Shown here piece by piece: positions 1 to 8,454 of a DNA stretch of 64,000 nt. Source of the stretch: Rhodothermus sp. (GTDB lineage Bacteria; Bacteroidota; Rhodothermia; Rhodothermales; Rhodothermaceae); NCBI GenBank assembly GCA_030950375.1, contig JAUZRN010000017.1, positions 1-64,000 of the forward strand. Reading direction: 5' to 3'. The translations under genes and the position numbers were made by a program. Within the stretch, counting starts at the first letter, position 1; every line of letters begins with the position of its first letter. Under the pieces are notes generated by a model. That model was not told the DNA's origin. It did not search any database and saw only the letters and a program-made list of their open reading frames with translations.

Positions 1-278
1 TAAGCCAACAGCGCCTCCTCCAGCAAACGACTCACCGCCTGACGCTCCAACCGCTTGCCCACCCGAAATGCCTCCTGGCGTCGCACATAGCCCACCACAA
101 AGCGCGTCAGGCGTTCCTGCTCTTCGACCAGTGCTCGGCGAAAGCGCGAGGGGTCCAGCGCTGCTTCCTGGTTCGGCGTTGGCGTCCAGCCTTCGCATCC
201 GGACAGGCCCACCAGCAGCGCGAAAAGTCCGAGGATAATGACCGGGTGTCTGTAGCGCGCATGAGCTCTTCGGTTCAT
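1..278 (-). CDS. Lipoprotein of unknown function (partial, C-terminus beyond left edge)
   Basis: The reading frame opens at an ATG at 278 and stays open on the minus strand to the window edge, giving 92 codons. A hydrophobic stretch from residue 13 ends in the lipobox LSGC with Cys28, so this should be a lipid-anchored protein of the cell envelope. The visible mature part is charged and helical, rich in Arg and Glu (for example VEEQERLTRF), with no domain that I recognise. The AT-rich sequence just upstream is a likely promoter zone. The C-terminus, and so the function, cannot be seen. Confidence 0.7.
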   Translation of the reverse strand, partial: MNRRAHARYRHPVIILGLFALLVGLSGCEGWTPTPNQEAALDPSRFRRALVEEQERLTRFVVGYVRRQEAFRVGKRLERQAVSRLLEEALLA

Positions 279-930
279 GACGTGGACGGGTTTGGTGTGG
301 GAAATGTGCTGCCGGAACGATAAGTCTTTTTTTTAGCGCAAGCGCTTTGTATTAAGATTATGTAAATAAGAGATGATTGCATTTATCCTCATCATGGATA
401 GTTGTTATTGATCATTTTGATCATTCGCCCGGAATCAAAAGCAGGCATGTAATTGGAGCAGAGCAGTACACTGATGTTATAGAAAAAACGAGTTATGCAT
501 TTATGTTTTCGTATGCTGGATAGCTCTCGGAAGTTACTTCTTCTGGTAGACAAGCATCTCTTCCAACTCCAGAGATGATTGGTCAGATCGATAGCTCGAG
601 TCGATAGCGACAACGCAAAAAGAGGAAGCTTGGGGCTTTCATGTCAGCGCGTTCACCCAATCCTCGTTCGGTCTGCAGAAATCCTGATACGAACCTTGCG
701 GCGATATATGGTCTGCTATCATACCCTCAGAGGTCACTGCTTGGACAACTCATTTCACTGCCTTCGGTAACAGTCTCCCGTGGTAAGATCAATGCGCAAG
801 CTTCCTATCCTCTATATTCCCTTTCTACCTCACAAAACCGAGCTCAGCAATACGAGATCGAGCACCAGAGTTGGAATCCTTTCCCAGACGGATCCGTTTG
901 TATGCTATCTACCAACCTGTACAAAGACGA
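279..930. other. Gene-poor stretch, AT-rich in its first half
   Basis: I see no convincing gene here. The part at about 320-560 is clearly more AT-rich than its surroundings and lies upstream of the minus-strand lipoprotein. It contains the short palindrome AGCGCAAGCGCT (335-346) behind a run of T. The open frames in the region have no coherent protein character. Confidence 0.5.
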
Positions 931-1419
931 ATGGGCGCCCGTCTGTTTCTGTTGTTCCTGATCGTACCGGCCTTGGAGCTGGCCCTGCTGCTGCAGATTG
1001 GCCGCTGGATCGGACTCTGGCCCACTATCGGGCTGATCTTCACCACGGCCCTGGCCGGTAGCTATCTGGCCCGTCGGGAAGGTCTGGCTACCTGGCGTGC
1101 TTTCCAGCAGCGACTGGCACAGGGACAGCTTCCAGGCCGCGAAATCATCGACGGGGTGCTCATTCTACTTGCCGGTGCCCTGTTGATCACACCGGGTGTG
1201 CTGACTGACCTGCTGGGGCTGTTTGGACTGCTACCGCTAACCCGTACCCGGATCCGACGCTATCTGGTTCACCGTCTGCAACAGGCCCTTTATCAGCGAG
1301 CAACGTTTTATATCTCTTTCAGTGGTTTTACGCCCCCGGACAACGCGCCTCCTATGCCCCCAAGATGGTCTGGTCAGCCGCGCGTTCGCCCACACTACCT
1401 CGAAGACAACGAACCCTGA
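931..1419 (+). CDS. fxsA: FxsA family inner-membrane protein
   Basis: A 162-residue membrane protein. The start ATG at 931 puts the first transmembrane segment (LFLLFLIVPALELALLLQIG) at the very N-terminus, as in other FxsA proteins; an upstream extension of the frame would add a tail that does not look like protein. Further hydrophobic segments include WPTIGLIFTTALAGSYL and a loop with LLAGALLITPGVLTDLLG, a hallmark of the family. FxsA was named for suppressing phage T7 F-plasmid exclusion in E. coli; its molecular role is unknown. The C-terminal tail is polar and Pro-rich. The last 25 bases overlap the 3' end of the opposite-strand thioredoxin-like gene. Confidence 0.85.
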   Translation: MGARLFLLFLIVPALELALLLQIGRWIGLWPTIGLIFTTALAGSYLARREGLATWRAFQQRLAQGQLPGREIIDGVLILLAGALLITPGVLTDLLGLFGLLPLTRTRIRRYLVHRLQQALYQRATFYISFSGFTPPDNAPPMPPRWSGQPRVRPHYLEDNEP

Positions 1420-2021
1420 GTAGCCAGGGCCGTTTCCAGCCGTTCAGCCAATTCGGTATCGACCTGTTGCCACCCTCCGGCTTCATACCAGTCGATCAGC
1501 GCCTGCGAAAGTGCCCGGGCATCCATCCCTTCAGCCCGCAGACGATCCCGCAGCGCCTGTGCCTCGGCAGGACGCGGTCCCCAGGTGAACAGCTCAGTGC
1601 CTTCCTCGGCAAAAGCCACCAGCTTGGGAATGCTTCGGGCGCCGCGTGTCAGGTACAGGTCCATGATATCCAGATTCTCATCGCGGCGAAGAATACGTAA
1701 CTGGATCAGCGCATTGCGGCGAGATGCTTCGGCAATGATAGGCAGACTGTAAGCCGAATCGCCGCACCAGTCCTCGGTAAGCACCATCCAGCATTGTGGC
1801 CGATCAATGGCCCCCAGCACCTGCGCGAGACGCTCCGACATGCGGTAGGCATCGGTGACACGCCGGGCTCGCTCGTAATTGTACCGTCGATAGTACAGAT
1901 AGCGCCGCGCCCGGGCGTCCAATCCGGCCAGCGGTTGCCTGAGCGCCTGTTCCCAAGCAGCTATATATGCTTCATAGGTCAGGCCTTCACATAAGCGCTG
2001 CTTGAGCTCTGGCCACCACAT
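1395..2021 (-). CDS. Thioredoxin-family protein with WCGDS active-site motif
   Basis: I start this at the ATG at 2021 (MWWPELKQRL); an upstream extension in frame is Arg-rich and not protein-like. The 208-residue product has an N-terminal helical region of about 85 residues and then a thioredoxin-like core: a strand followed by EDWCGDS near residue 100, then a conserved-looking cis-Pro segment (GARSIPKLVAF). The second Cys of the usual CxxC is Ser, so it is a monothiol version and probably not a classical dithiol oxidoreductase. Bacteroidota commonly encode such WCGD thioredoxin-like proteins, whose substrates are unknown. It converges on fxsA with a 25-base overlap. Confidence 0.75.
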   Translation of the reverse strand: MWWPELKQRLCEGLTYEAYIAAWEQALRQPLAGLDARARRYLYYRRYNYERARRVTDAYRMSERLAQVLGAIDRPQCWMVLTEDWCGDSAYSLPIIAEASRRNALIQLRILRRDENLDIMDLYLTRGARSIPKLVAFAEEGTELFTWGPRPAEAQALRDRLRAEGMDARALSQALIDWYEAGGWQQVDTELAERLETALATQGSLSSR

Positions 2022-2306
2022 CACCCAAACTGAATAGCTATGCTTTACTGATAGCGGCGCTACTAACGCCTGCTCCCTGACTTCGTTCACCGAATGTCGC
2101 CTCTGACCTGCGTCTGCTCCAGTCAGACCGGTCGCATTGCCTTCTGCATTGCATCGGCGTTTTTGATACACCTGGCGGATCGTCCGCGACGCTGGCTTCG
2201 ACAGCCTCCCCACCGGTACATCTCCTAAATTTAGCGCCAGGTAGGCATCTCGCGTGCTTCAGGTACTCTCAGAGCAAACGTCCCCTTCACTGAACCTGCC
2301 AGAACA

Positions 2307-3746
2307 ATGCGCATGTGCTACACCCTGGGCACCTGGCTGCTCCTGCTTGCCACGCCGGTCCATGCCCAGACCTTCTTCTCGGCTATTTTGACACCGGAAC
2401 AGGCAACCGGCACAGTTACCAGCGACGGCTATGGCACAGCGGCCCTGGCCCTGACCGACGAAGGGTTGCAGTTCGTGATCACCGTCGATGGGCTGACGGG
2501 CCCCATCCAGGCCGCCCATTTTCATCAGGCCCCTGCTGGACAGGACGGTCCGGTCGTCCGCACCCTCACGTTCAACGGCAACACCGCCTCCGGCGTCTGG
2601 CGCCCGACCGACGCAGAGCCGTTGACCGACGAGCTGATCACAGCCCTGTTACTGGGGCACCTCTACATTAACATTCACACAGCCCAGTACCCAGCCGGTG
2701 AAATCCGCGGACAGGTCCGCCTCAGCAGCGGAACCGCCCTGCACGCCGACCTTACCCCCGATCAGGAAACCGACAACGTCACGAGCGCAGCACGTGGCAC
2801 GGCCTCGCTAACCCTTACCGGTGCCGGACTGGCTTACCAGGTCTCTGTAGAAGGCCTGACCGGTCCTATCCAGGCTGCCCACTTTCACTACGGTGCTGCT
2901 GGCGTGAGCGGACCGGTCGTGCACGGCATTACCTTTAGCAACAATACGGCGGCCGGCGTATGGACCGATTTACCGGATTCCCTTATCGTTGCGCTGCTGC
3001 TGGGCCGGCTCTACCTCAACATCCACACGGCCCAGTATCCGGCCGGCGAAATCCGCGGACAGGTATATCCGTCCAGCGGAGTCGGAGCCGTCGTTTCGCT
3101 CGACCCCATGCAGGAAACGGGCACGGTCACCAGCAACGGCCGGGGTACCGCATTTCTGGCGCTGACCGAAGCCGGGCTGGTCTTTCATATCACCGTAAGC
3201 GGGCTGACGGGCCCCATCCAGGCCGCCCACTTTCATCAAGCCCCTGCCGGACAGGACGGTCCAGTCGTTCGCACCCTCACGTTCGACGGTAACACTGCCT
3301 CCGGCGTCTGGCGCCCGACCGATGCAGAGCCGCTGACCGACGAGCTGATCCGTGAGCTGCTGGCCGGCAACATTTATCTCAACATCCACACGGCCCAGTA
3401 TCCGGCTGGCGAAATCCGCGGACAGATCCGCCCGGGCCAGCTTGTACTGACGGCAGTGAAATCGCTCACGGGCGAACTACCTGCTACGTTGACGTTGGCC
3501 CCGAACTATCCGAATCCTTTCCGCGATCGCACAACCATTACGTTCGCACTACCGCAGGCCACCCGAGCCACACTGACGGTTTATAACCTGCTGGGACAGC
3601 GCGTTGCGACGCTGGTGGATGGACTACTTCCGGCCGGCCACTACCAGGTCGTGTTCGATGCCGCCGACCTGCCAGCCGGTCTCTATCAGTACCGGCTCGA
3701 AACGCCTCACGGAAGCCTGAGCCGCACATTCATGCACTTGCGCTAA
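2307..3746 (+). CDS. Secreted triple-CHRD protein with type IX-style sorting domain
   Basis: A 479-residue exported protein. Residues 1-20 are a signal peptide ending in VHA. Three CHRD domains follow (about 22-137, 145-253 and 260-374), each with the core GLTGPIQAAHFH and the closing stretch NIHTAQYPAGEIRGQ. CHRD domains are beta-rich extracellular modules first described in chordin and common in bacterial secreted proteins. Residues 397-479 form a Por-secretion-type C-terminal domain: YPNPF, then VYNLLGQRV, then LPAGLYQYRL. This predicts export through the type IX system or surface anchoring. Domains 1 and 3 are nearly identical in DNA while domain 2 has diverged. The gene stands alone and is followed by a clear hairpin. 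Confidence 0.9.
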   Translation: MRMCYTLGTWLLLLATPVHAQTFFSAILTPEQATGTVTSDGYGTAALALTDEGLQFVITVDGLTGPIQAAHFHQAPAGQDGPVVRTLTFNGNTASGVWRPTDAEPLTDELITALLLGHLYINIHTAQYPAGEIRGQVRLSSGTALHADLTPDQETDNVTSAARGTASLTLTGAGLAYQVSVEGLTGPIQAAHFHYGAAGVSGPVVHGITFSNNTAAGVWTDLPDSLIVALLLGRLYLNIHTAQYPAGEIRGQVYPSSGVGAVVSLDPMQETGTVTSNGRGTAFLALTEAGLVFHITVSGLTGPIQAAHFHQAPAGQDGPVVRTLTFDGNTASGVWRPTDAEPLTDELIRELLAGNIYLNIHTAQYPAGEIRGQIRPGQLVLTAVKSLTGELPATLTLAPNYPNPFRDRTTITFALPQATRATLTVYNLLGQRVATLVDGLLPAGHYQVVFDAADLPAGLYQYRLETPHGSLSRTFMHLR

Positions 3747-3797
3747 GCTGCTTGCGCCGTTACTGCCTCCTGCACAATGCTTCAATGCTGATCACTG

Positions 3798-3826
3798 GCC
3801 TCCGATGCCTATGCATCGGGGGCTTT
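3798..3826 (+). terminator. Probable rho-independent terminator of the CHRD gene
   Basis: GCCTCCGATGC and GCATCGGGGGC form an 11-bp stem with one G-U pair around a 4-base loop. It is followed by TTT, about 50 bases after the CHRD stop codon. The T tract is short. Confidence 0.7.
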
Positions 3827-4180
3827 ACGTTTAAGCTTCTGAAGAGTAGAACCCCATCAATACCAGGGCGAACTTGATTCCTTCACTATGGAAAAGAACA
3901 TGTCAGGTTCAATACCAAGTAATTCTATGATCTCTCTGAGTAATTTCGTTTCATTTTTTGGAAATTCCAAAAAGCATCCTGCTGTACTATAGTGCGTTCG
4001 CTGCCATATCGTGATCAACAACACTGTCTTCGAAAATATCACCACCGTGGTACAGAAGAATCAGATACCAAAGTGGATGTCGGTAAAACATCCACGCTCG
4101 CAAATTCATCCTGTGGCGCAATTTAAATAGCGCCTATTAGCGTACGTCTGATCGGCCGTATTGCAGTTTTTTGGTGTTTC
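3827..4180. other. AT-rich intergenic stretch upstream of the coiled-coil operon
   Basis: The sequence is lower in GC than its neighbours. A 62-codon minus-strand frame at 3857-4045 contains the protein-like string KLLREIIELLGIEPD, but it has no family match that I recognise, so I do not call it as a gene. The segment just before 4181 must hold the promoter of the three-gene operon; I could not pick out a reliable motif. Confidence 0.4.
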
Positions 4181-5236
4181 ATGGAATTCAATGATCTTGG
4201 TATGATGGAACCGGAACGTTTGCTCCCAGCAGCGTTGCCCGAGCCTCAGGCGCTACCCCTGACCGAATCACCGGATTGGATCGCAGACGATGGCCTACTG
4301 CGTGACGAAGGAGTTATTGTGGGGCTTGCTCGGGGGAGCGATGCGTCCTCGGAAGATGAGGTTTCTCGATGGAAACTTGCAACAATCCGGGCTTATTACG
4401 AGGAACGTCGGGCACTGCTTAAGGCGCAACTGGAATCCGCGCGACAACGGTTGCGGCGACTCCAGGATGCCGAGGCAAGCTTGCACAAAGAGCTGACTCG
4501 GCACGAGGAGGCGTTGACTCTCCAGGACGAAATCGAAACCCGTTTGCCACTAACGGGCCGTAACCTGCTACTTGCTGGCACGCTGACGGTCGTCTGTGGG
4601 CTTACTCCTATCGTCCTGGCCACATTGCTACCTTCCGATCGCTTTGAATATCCTCTGACAACAGCTCTAGCGCTTAGCCTGTTTGGTATGTTTACCATAT
4701 TTCAAGGCCGCTCTCTTCTAGTAGCAGCCGACCTCCGACTATCCGGTACACCGGCACGACCAGAGCGCTGGAAACTCTATCTGGTGGAAGTACTACCCCC
4801 GCTTTCAGTGGCCTTACTGATGGCTCTATTCGTTTATCAATCTGAGGCGGGATGGGCTCCTTCTCTGATCGTTGGTTTTCTCGTGTTGCTATTACTACTG
4901 ATTCCAGGCCGTCTTCTGATGAGCCTCCTGGCCCGTGCTTTTCCTGAGCTGGCTGCGTGGTGGCGTCGGCTTTTGCACCACCGACGTCAGCGCCGGTACC
5001 ACCGCAAGGAGGCAGAAAGTATTCGTCAGCGCCTGCAGGAGCTAACATACCAGCGCAAACAGCTCGAAGACGAAACGATCCCACAAATCGAGTGCGAGCT
5101 GGCACCGCTGGAAGCTCGATGCCGCTATAAGGAAGCGCTCTTCCGTTCCGAAATGGAGCTGGCATGCCAGCGCAATCGTCTTTATGCGCAGTACAAAGAA
5201 AACGGCCAAATTCCTGGGCTGAAAACTTCCTCGTAA
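4181..5236 (+). CDS. Four-TM protein flanked by coiled coils (unknown function)
   Basis: The 351-residue product is not one I recognise. Its layout is clear: an acidic N-terminal 60 residues, a coiled coil at about 62-120 rich in Glu, Arg and Leu, two closely spaced membrane segments (127-150 and 156-176), a charged linker, two more (200-220 and 227-250), then a second long, very basic coiled coil (265-345). There is no signal peptide, so both coiled coils probably lie in the cytoplasm. The next gene, 17 bases downstream, has the same coiled coil-4 TM-coiled coil design, and a vWA lipoprotein completes the operon. Scaffold or sensor roles are possible, but that is only inference. Confidence 0.8.
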   Translation: MEFNDLGMMEPERLLPAALPEPQALPLTESPDWIADDGLLRDEGVIVGLARGSDASSEDEVSRWKLATIRAYYEERRALLKAQLESARQRLRRLQDAEASLHKELTRHEEALTLQDEIETRLPLTGRNLLLAGTLTVVCGLTPIVLATLLPSDRFEYPLTTALALSLFGMFTIFQGRSLLVAADLRLSGTPARPERWKLYLVEVLPPLSVALLMALFVYQSEAGWAPSLIVGFLVLLLLLIPGRLLMSLLARAFPELAAWWRRLLHHRRQRRYHRKEAESIRQRLQELTYQRKQLEDETIPQIECELAPLEARCRYKEALFRSEMELACQRNRLYAQYKENGQIPGLKTSS

Positions 5237-5253
5237 AAAAACAGCTACTCCCA

Positions 5254-6819
5254 ATGCGTTGGTCTTTTATTAGAAAGCTTTGGGCCCGCTTGACTTCCCA
5301 GCCGGAATCAGTTCCGTCGTCTTCCTTTGGAACGGACGTGTCTGACCCCCTCCAACCGCACCAGCAGGGACGCTATGATGGCGAACTTGCTGTCGAGCAA
5401 GAGGCTTTTTGCAAATTTGCAGCAGCGGCCACGAAGCGTGAGTATATCGAGGCACAGCTTGACGCGCTGCGCGCACAACACCAGCAGCTCCAGGAACAAC
5501 TACAGGAGGTCGAAGCTGCTCATAGCAACGCGCAAGCGCTACCCGAGCAGGTGCAAATGCTCGAGCGCAATAGACAAGAAACCCATCAGCGACTTGAACA
5601 GTGCAGGCAGCAGCAAAAGGAGTGCGAGCAACGTCTGGAAGTGCTGCGTCACTCGCCTGAAGCCCCCTCTCTGGCCCAGGTGTTCATATACGGGCTGGCG
5701 GGTGTTGCCTTTCTGGTAGGGGACATTATCGTGTCGAAAGAAATCGTGGCCCAGGTGCTCTACTTGCCCGAGGAATACGAACGCTGGCTGTTCGCGGTAG
5801 GACTGGCTGCCCTTACGTTTGTTTTTAAAATAACGTATGACCGACTGATAGAATTGGCCTTCTGGCAACGCATTAAGAAGCGTTTTGAACGCACCATTCT
5901 GACTATCTCAGCGCTGACGCTGGTCACCATCATCGTTATGGGTATTCTACGCGCACAGGAAATTCAGCTACAACAATCGCTTCGAAATCGTGACCAGACG
6001 GTCTGGTCGCTGGAGGCAAATGCGCCGTCAGCTCCGCAGCCAGTCACAGGCCCAAGTGGTTTCTTATTGGCGATAGCGTTTGCCCTGTCGGGGGTAATGT
6101 TTGCAGTCGCCGGGGCAGTCTGCTTCACCACAGCGCATTCGTACGGGCGTGTTTACTTTCATCAGTACCGCCCACTCCGACGGAAACACAAACGGCTTTT
6201 GAAGCAAGAGCGCAAAATTGCTCGCCATCTGAAAATGCTGGAAGAGCAGGTAAGCGACGCGAAAGAAGCGCTTGCTCGCGCCCAGAGTGTCCTGGAACTG
6301 CACGAAACACCGGAGGTCCTGCGACAGCATCTTCAGACCATCGAAGCACGCATTGCCGAACAGGAGAAAGAACGAAGCGAACTGCTAGCAGAACAGCGCC
6401 GATACAGCTACCTGAATGGCTGGTTACGAGGGCAACAGGACCAGCGTCTCCATATCGAACCGACCGTCCCGGAGGGACCTGACATAGACCACAACCCAGA
6501 CGACGACACCGGCACAACACCCGAGGCAAACGTGTCTTCGGAGGCAGGGCACATAGATCCCAACGGCACCGCTGATGACGTCTCCGAAGCAGCCGTATCT
6601 TCTCCTGCAGACGCATCGATCCTCCAGACCGACGGTGCAAACGCTCCGGAGGGCGACGGCAGCACCAGCTCCTTGCCACATACCCCGGCCGCCCAGACTG
6701 ACGATGAAAGTGCTGACAGACCAAATATCCCACGCAGTCGTCGGGAACGCGGTGTCCGACATGGACGGCGACGTCCTTTCCTGGATATTCGTGACGATAT
6801 TCTGGAACTGACCGCGTAA
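5254..6819 (+). CDS. Second four-TM coiled-coil protein with long acidic tail (unknown function)
   Basis: I start this at the ATG at 5254, after the stop of the previous gene; the frame extends further upstream only by overlapping that gene. The 521-residue product has a strong Gln/Glu-rich coiled coil (about 58-132), membrane segments near 139-165, 178-200, 213-233 and 268-292, and another coiled coil (305-385). A low-complexity acidic tail (about 400-490), rich in Asp, Pro, Ser and Thr, is followed by a basic patch SRRERGVRHGRRR and a short end DIRDDILELTA. The tail looks disordered, with a possible docking motif at the end. It parallels the upstream gene in topology but shows no obvious sequence identity. 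The vWA lipoprotein gene begins 6 bases after its stop. Confidence 0.8.
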   Translation: MRWSFIRKLWARLTSQPESVPSSSFGTDVSDPLQPHQQGRYDGELAVEQEAFCKFAAAATKREYIEAQLDALRAQHQQLQEQLQEVEAAHSNAQALPEQVQMLERNRQETHQRLEQCRQQQKECEQRLEVLRHSPEAPSLAQVFIYGLAGVAFLVGDIIVSKEIVAQVLYLPEEYERWLFAVGLAALTFVFKITYDRLIELAFWQRIKKRFERTILTISALTLVTIIVMGILRAQEIQLQQSLRNRDQTVWSLEANAPSAPQPVTGPSGFLLAIAFALSGVMFAVAGAVCFTTAHSYGRVYFHQYRPLRRKHKRLLKQERKIARHLKMLEEQVSDAKEALARAQSVLELHETPEVLRQHLQTIEARIAEQEKERSELLAEQRRYSYLNGWLRGQQDQRLHIEPTVPEGPDIDHNPDDDTGTTPEANVSSEAGHIDPNGTADDVSEAAVSSPADASILQTDGANAPEGDGSTSSLPHTPAAQTDDESADRPNIPRSRRERGVRHGRRRPFLDIRDDILELTA

Positions 6820-6825
6820 GCGCCT

Positions 6826-7647
6826 ATGCGTTGGTTCTTGTTGTTCTTGCTGGCCGTTGTACTGGCAGCCTGTAGTTCCGAAGCACAGCAAGACCCTCTG
6901 ACAGCCTGTGCCGAAGTGGAGCTGGCGCACCAGTCGCTTACTGGAGTACCACGTACAGCCCTGGTTTTTATCGACCGCAGCTCGAGCGCTGTAGCGTCCG
7001 AAGGGACTTACCGGGCCTTTGAGGAAGCGCTCCGACGATTGGTGACATCTATTATGCCTGTGCGTGGCGGGACGATTCACGCTTACTTTATCCACAGCCG
7101 CACGACAGGCAAGGCCGGGGGCCGCACCCTCGTGCAAGACGCCCCACCACCTCGCCTGTCGCCCTACGATTCAGAGCAACGGCAGGCCTGCCAACAGTAC
7201 GTTGCTGAAGTGCAGTACCGCATGCGTGCCGCCTACGATACCCTACGGGCCATGCTGCACGCTCGCACTGATAGCCGGGTCAGGGAGGCCACAGATCTGT
7301 GGGGCATCTTCGAGATAATCTCCGAGACATTGCTGACCTCCAGCGATATTCCCCAGACAACCGTGCTGGTGTTGAGCGACCTGCTCGAGTGTATGCCCGG
7401 CCCTGAGCGACGTTGCTTTGAGCAGCATCCCCCTGCCAGCCGACAACAGGCAGAATTATGGGGCCGCGCGGATGCTGAAAAGCTACGCCGGCAATATCGC
7501 ATCCGCCCTGAAGCACTCCAACGGGCCCACTACCTGTTTGTCTCGGGCGATTTTGCCAACCGAGAAATCTCCCGAAATGTACGCTATTACTGGCTGGCGC
7601 TTCTCGAAGCCCTGGGAGTTCCCTACCAACAGATCAGCATCCAGTAA
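6826..7647 (+). CDS. Lipoprotein with von Willebrand A-like domain
   Basis: A 273-residue protein with a signal sequence and lipobox LAAC (Cys16). The mature part has a vWA-like Rossmann core: ALVFIDRSSSAV gives a DxSxS MIDAS motif (Asp50, Ser52, Ser54), and TTVLVLSDLLEC near residue 180 supplies the later strand with an acidic residue typical of the fold. Four or more Cys in the mature part could form disulphides. In the family, MIDAS-bearing vWA domains bind a divalent ion and mediate protein-protein contacts. As the last gene of the operon it could act as an outer-leaflet or periplasmic partner of the two coiled-coil membrane proteins; this is inferred from position only. Confidence 0.75.
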   Translation: MRWFLLFLLAVVLAACSSEAQQDPLTACAEVELAHQSLTGVPRTALVFIDRSSSAVASEGTYRAFEEALRRLVTSIMPVRGGTIHAYFIHSRTTGKAGGRTLVQDAPPPRLSPYDSEQRQACQQYVAEVQYRMRAAYDTLRAMLHARTDSRVREATDLWGIFEIISETLLTSSDIPQTTVLVLSDLLECMPGPERRCFEQHPPASRQQAELWGRADAEKLRRQYRIRPEALQRAHYLFVSGDFANREISRNVRYYWLALLEALGVPYQQISIQ

Positions 7648-8343
7648 GTCCTACCCCGACAGCTTTCCTTGCCTCCCCATCTAACACTTAAGCAGGAAGT
7701 AAGCGCGCTACAACGAATAAGCAACCAGGCTACAACGGGTTCTATAATCCCCTCAGCGTATCTGGTGGTTGTGGCGACAAAACAGGGCCACAGCGGCCTG
7801 GCAAGCAGCGGGGAGCATTATGAATGCATTATGAAAAGACAGCGCTCAAGGTATCCCGATACAGCATGCCAGATAAACAACCGGCTGCTCCCCTGAAAGA
7901 CCGGAAAAGTAGAAAATGTCATGGTCATCTCTGTACAGGGGAATTCCAGGAAGCACACGTACCCGAACCCATTTTCTATGATCGCCTGCAATATCTCCCA
8001 CTTCGATCCAGTAGGCAGTACGGTAAGTGGAGCTAAGGGGACAGCCCAGGTGAAACCAGTTTCCCTCCTTCGTAGCAAAAAGGCCCAGACTTTTTGCATA
8101 GAGGCGAAATCCAATCCTTCCAGCCGGCCCGCTGTAGAAAACCACACCGGACCAGGCGCTATCTGGCAAGCTCCATGGCGTTGTGTTGTGGGATAGTAAC
8201 GTAACATACGCGGGCGACAGGAGATTCCGCTTCCATGACTGCGGCCTCCCCTCAGTGGCCTGAACGCTACCAGCGATACCATTTTCCGTCATAAGCCTCG
8301 GAAACGGCCGTAATGGTATGCCCCGAAAAAGCTGCCCGAACAA
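7648..8343 (-). other. Gene-poor stretch with possible decayed coding remnant
   Basis: No gene here is convincing. Two overlapping minus-strand frames (7818-8282 and 7846-8343) are open for about 155-165 codons, and one carries protein-like strings such as SGVVFYSGPAGRIGFRLYAK followed shortly by GNWFHLG. Neither has a recognisable domain or a good start, and protein-like character may switch between frames, which suggests a decayed gene. I would not annotate a functional product. Confidence 0.25.
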
Positions 8344-8355
8344 ACACCATGCGAG

Positions 8356-8418
8356 TGAGGATAGGCTTCAGTTTATCCTCAGGCCAGAAAGTATTTGCAT
8401 TTTGTTTTAGGATAAACT
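8356..8418. promoter_or_regulatory. Probable DtxR-family operator cluster upstream of the metal transporter operon
   Basis: Three copies of an AGGATA half-site lie just before the regulator gene. TGAGGATA (8356-8363) is the exact inverse of TATCCTCA (8374-8381), and AGTTTATCCT (8370-8379) is the exact inverse of AGGATAAACT (8409-8418). DtxR/MntR regulators typically bind such AT-flanked palindromes and repress their own operons when metal-loaded. The position, 37-100 bp before the start codon, fits autorepression. Confidence 0.55.
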
Positions 8419-8454
8419 AAATTATAGAAGCCTTAAAGCCAGATACCACCTAAA

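Noticed and set aside
3857-4045. A 62-codon minus-strand frame in AT-rich DNA
   Set aside because: It has a protein-like fragment but no family, no ribosome site and no conserved context; too short to call.
5164-5253. Upstream extension of the second coiled-coil gene
   Set aside because: It overlaps the end of the first gene; the ATG at 5254 lies 17 bases after its stop and gives a sensible N-terminus.
7818-8343. Overlapping minus-strand frames as an intact gene
   Set aside because: Protein-like strings appear in two frames with no start or domain; more consistent with a decayed gene than a working one.
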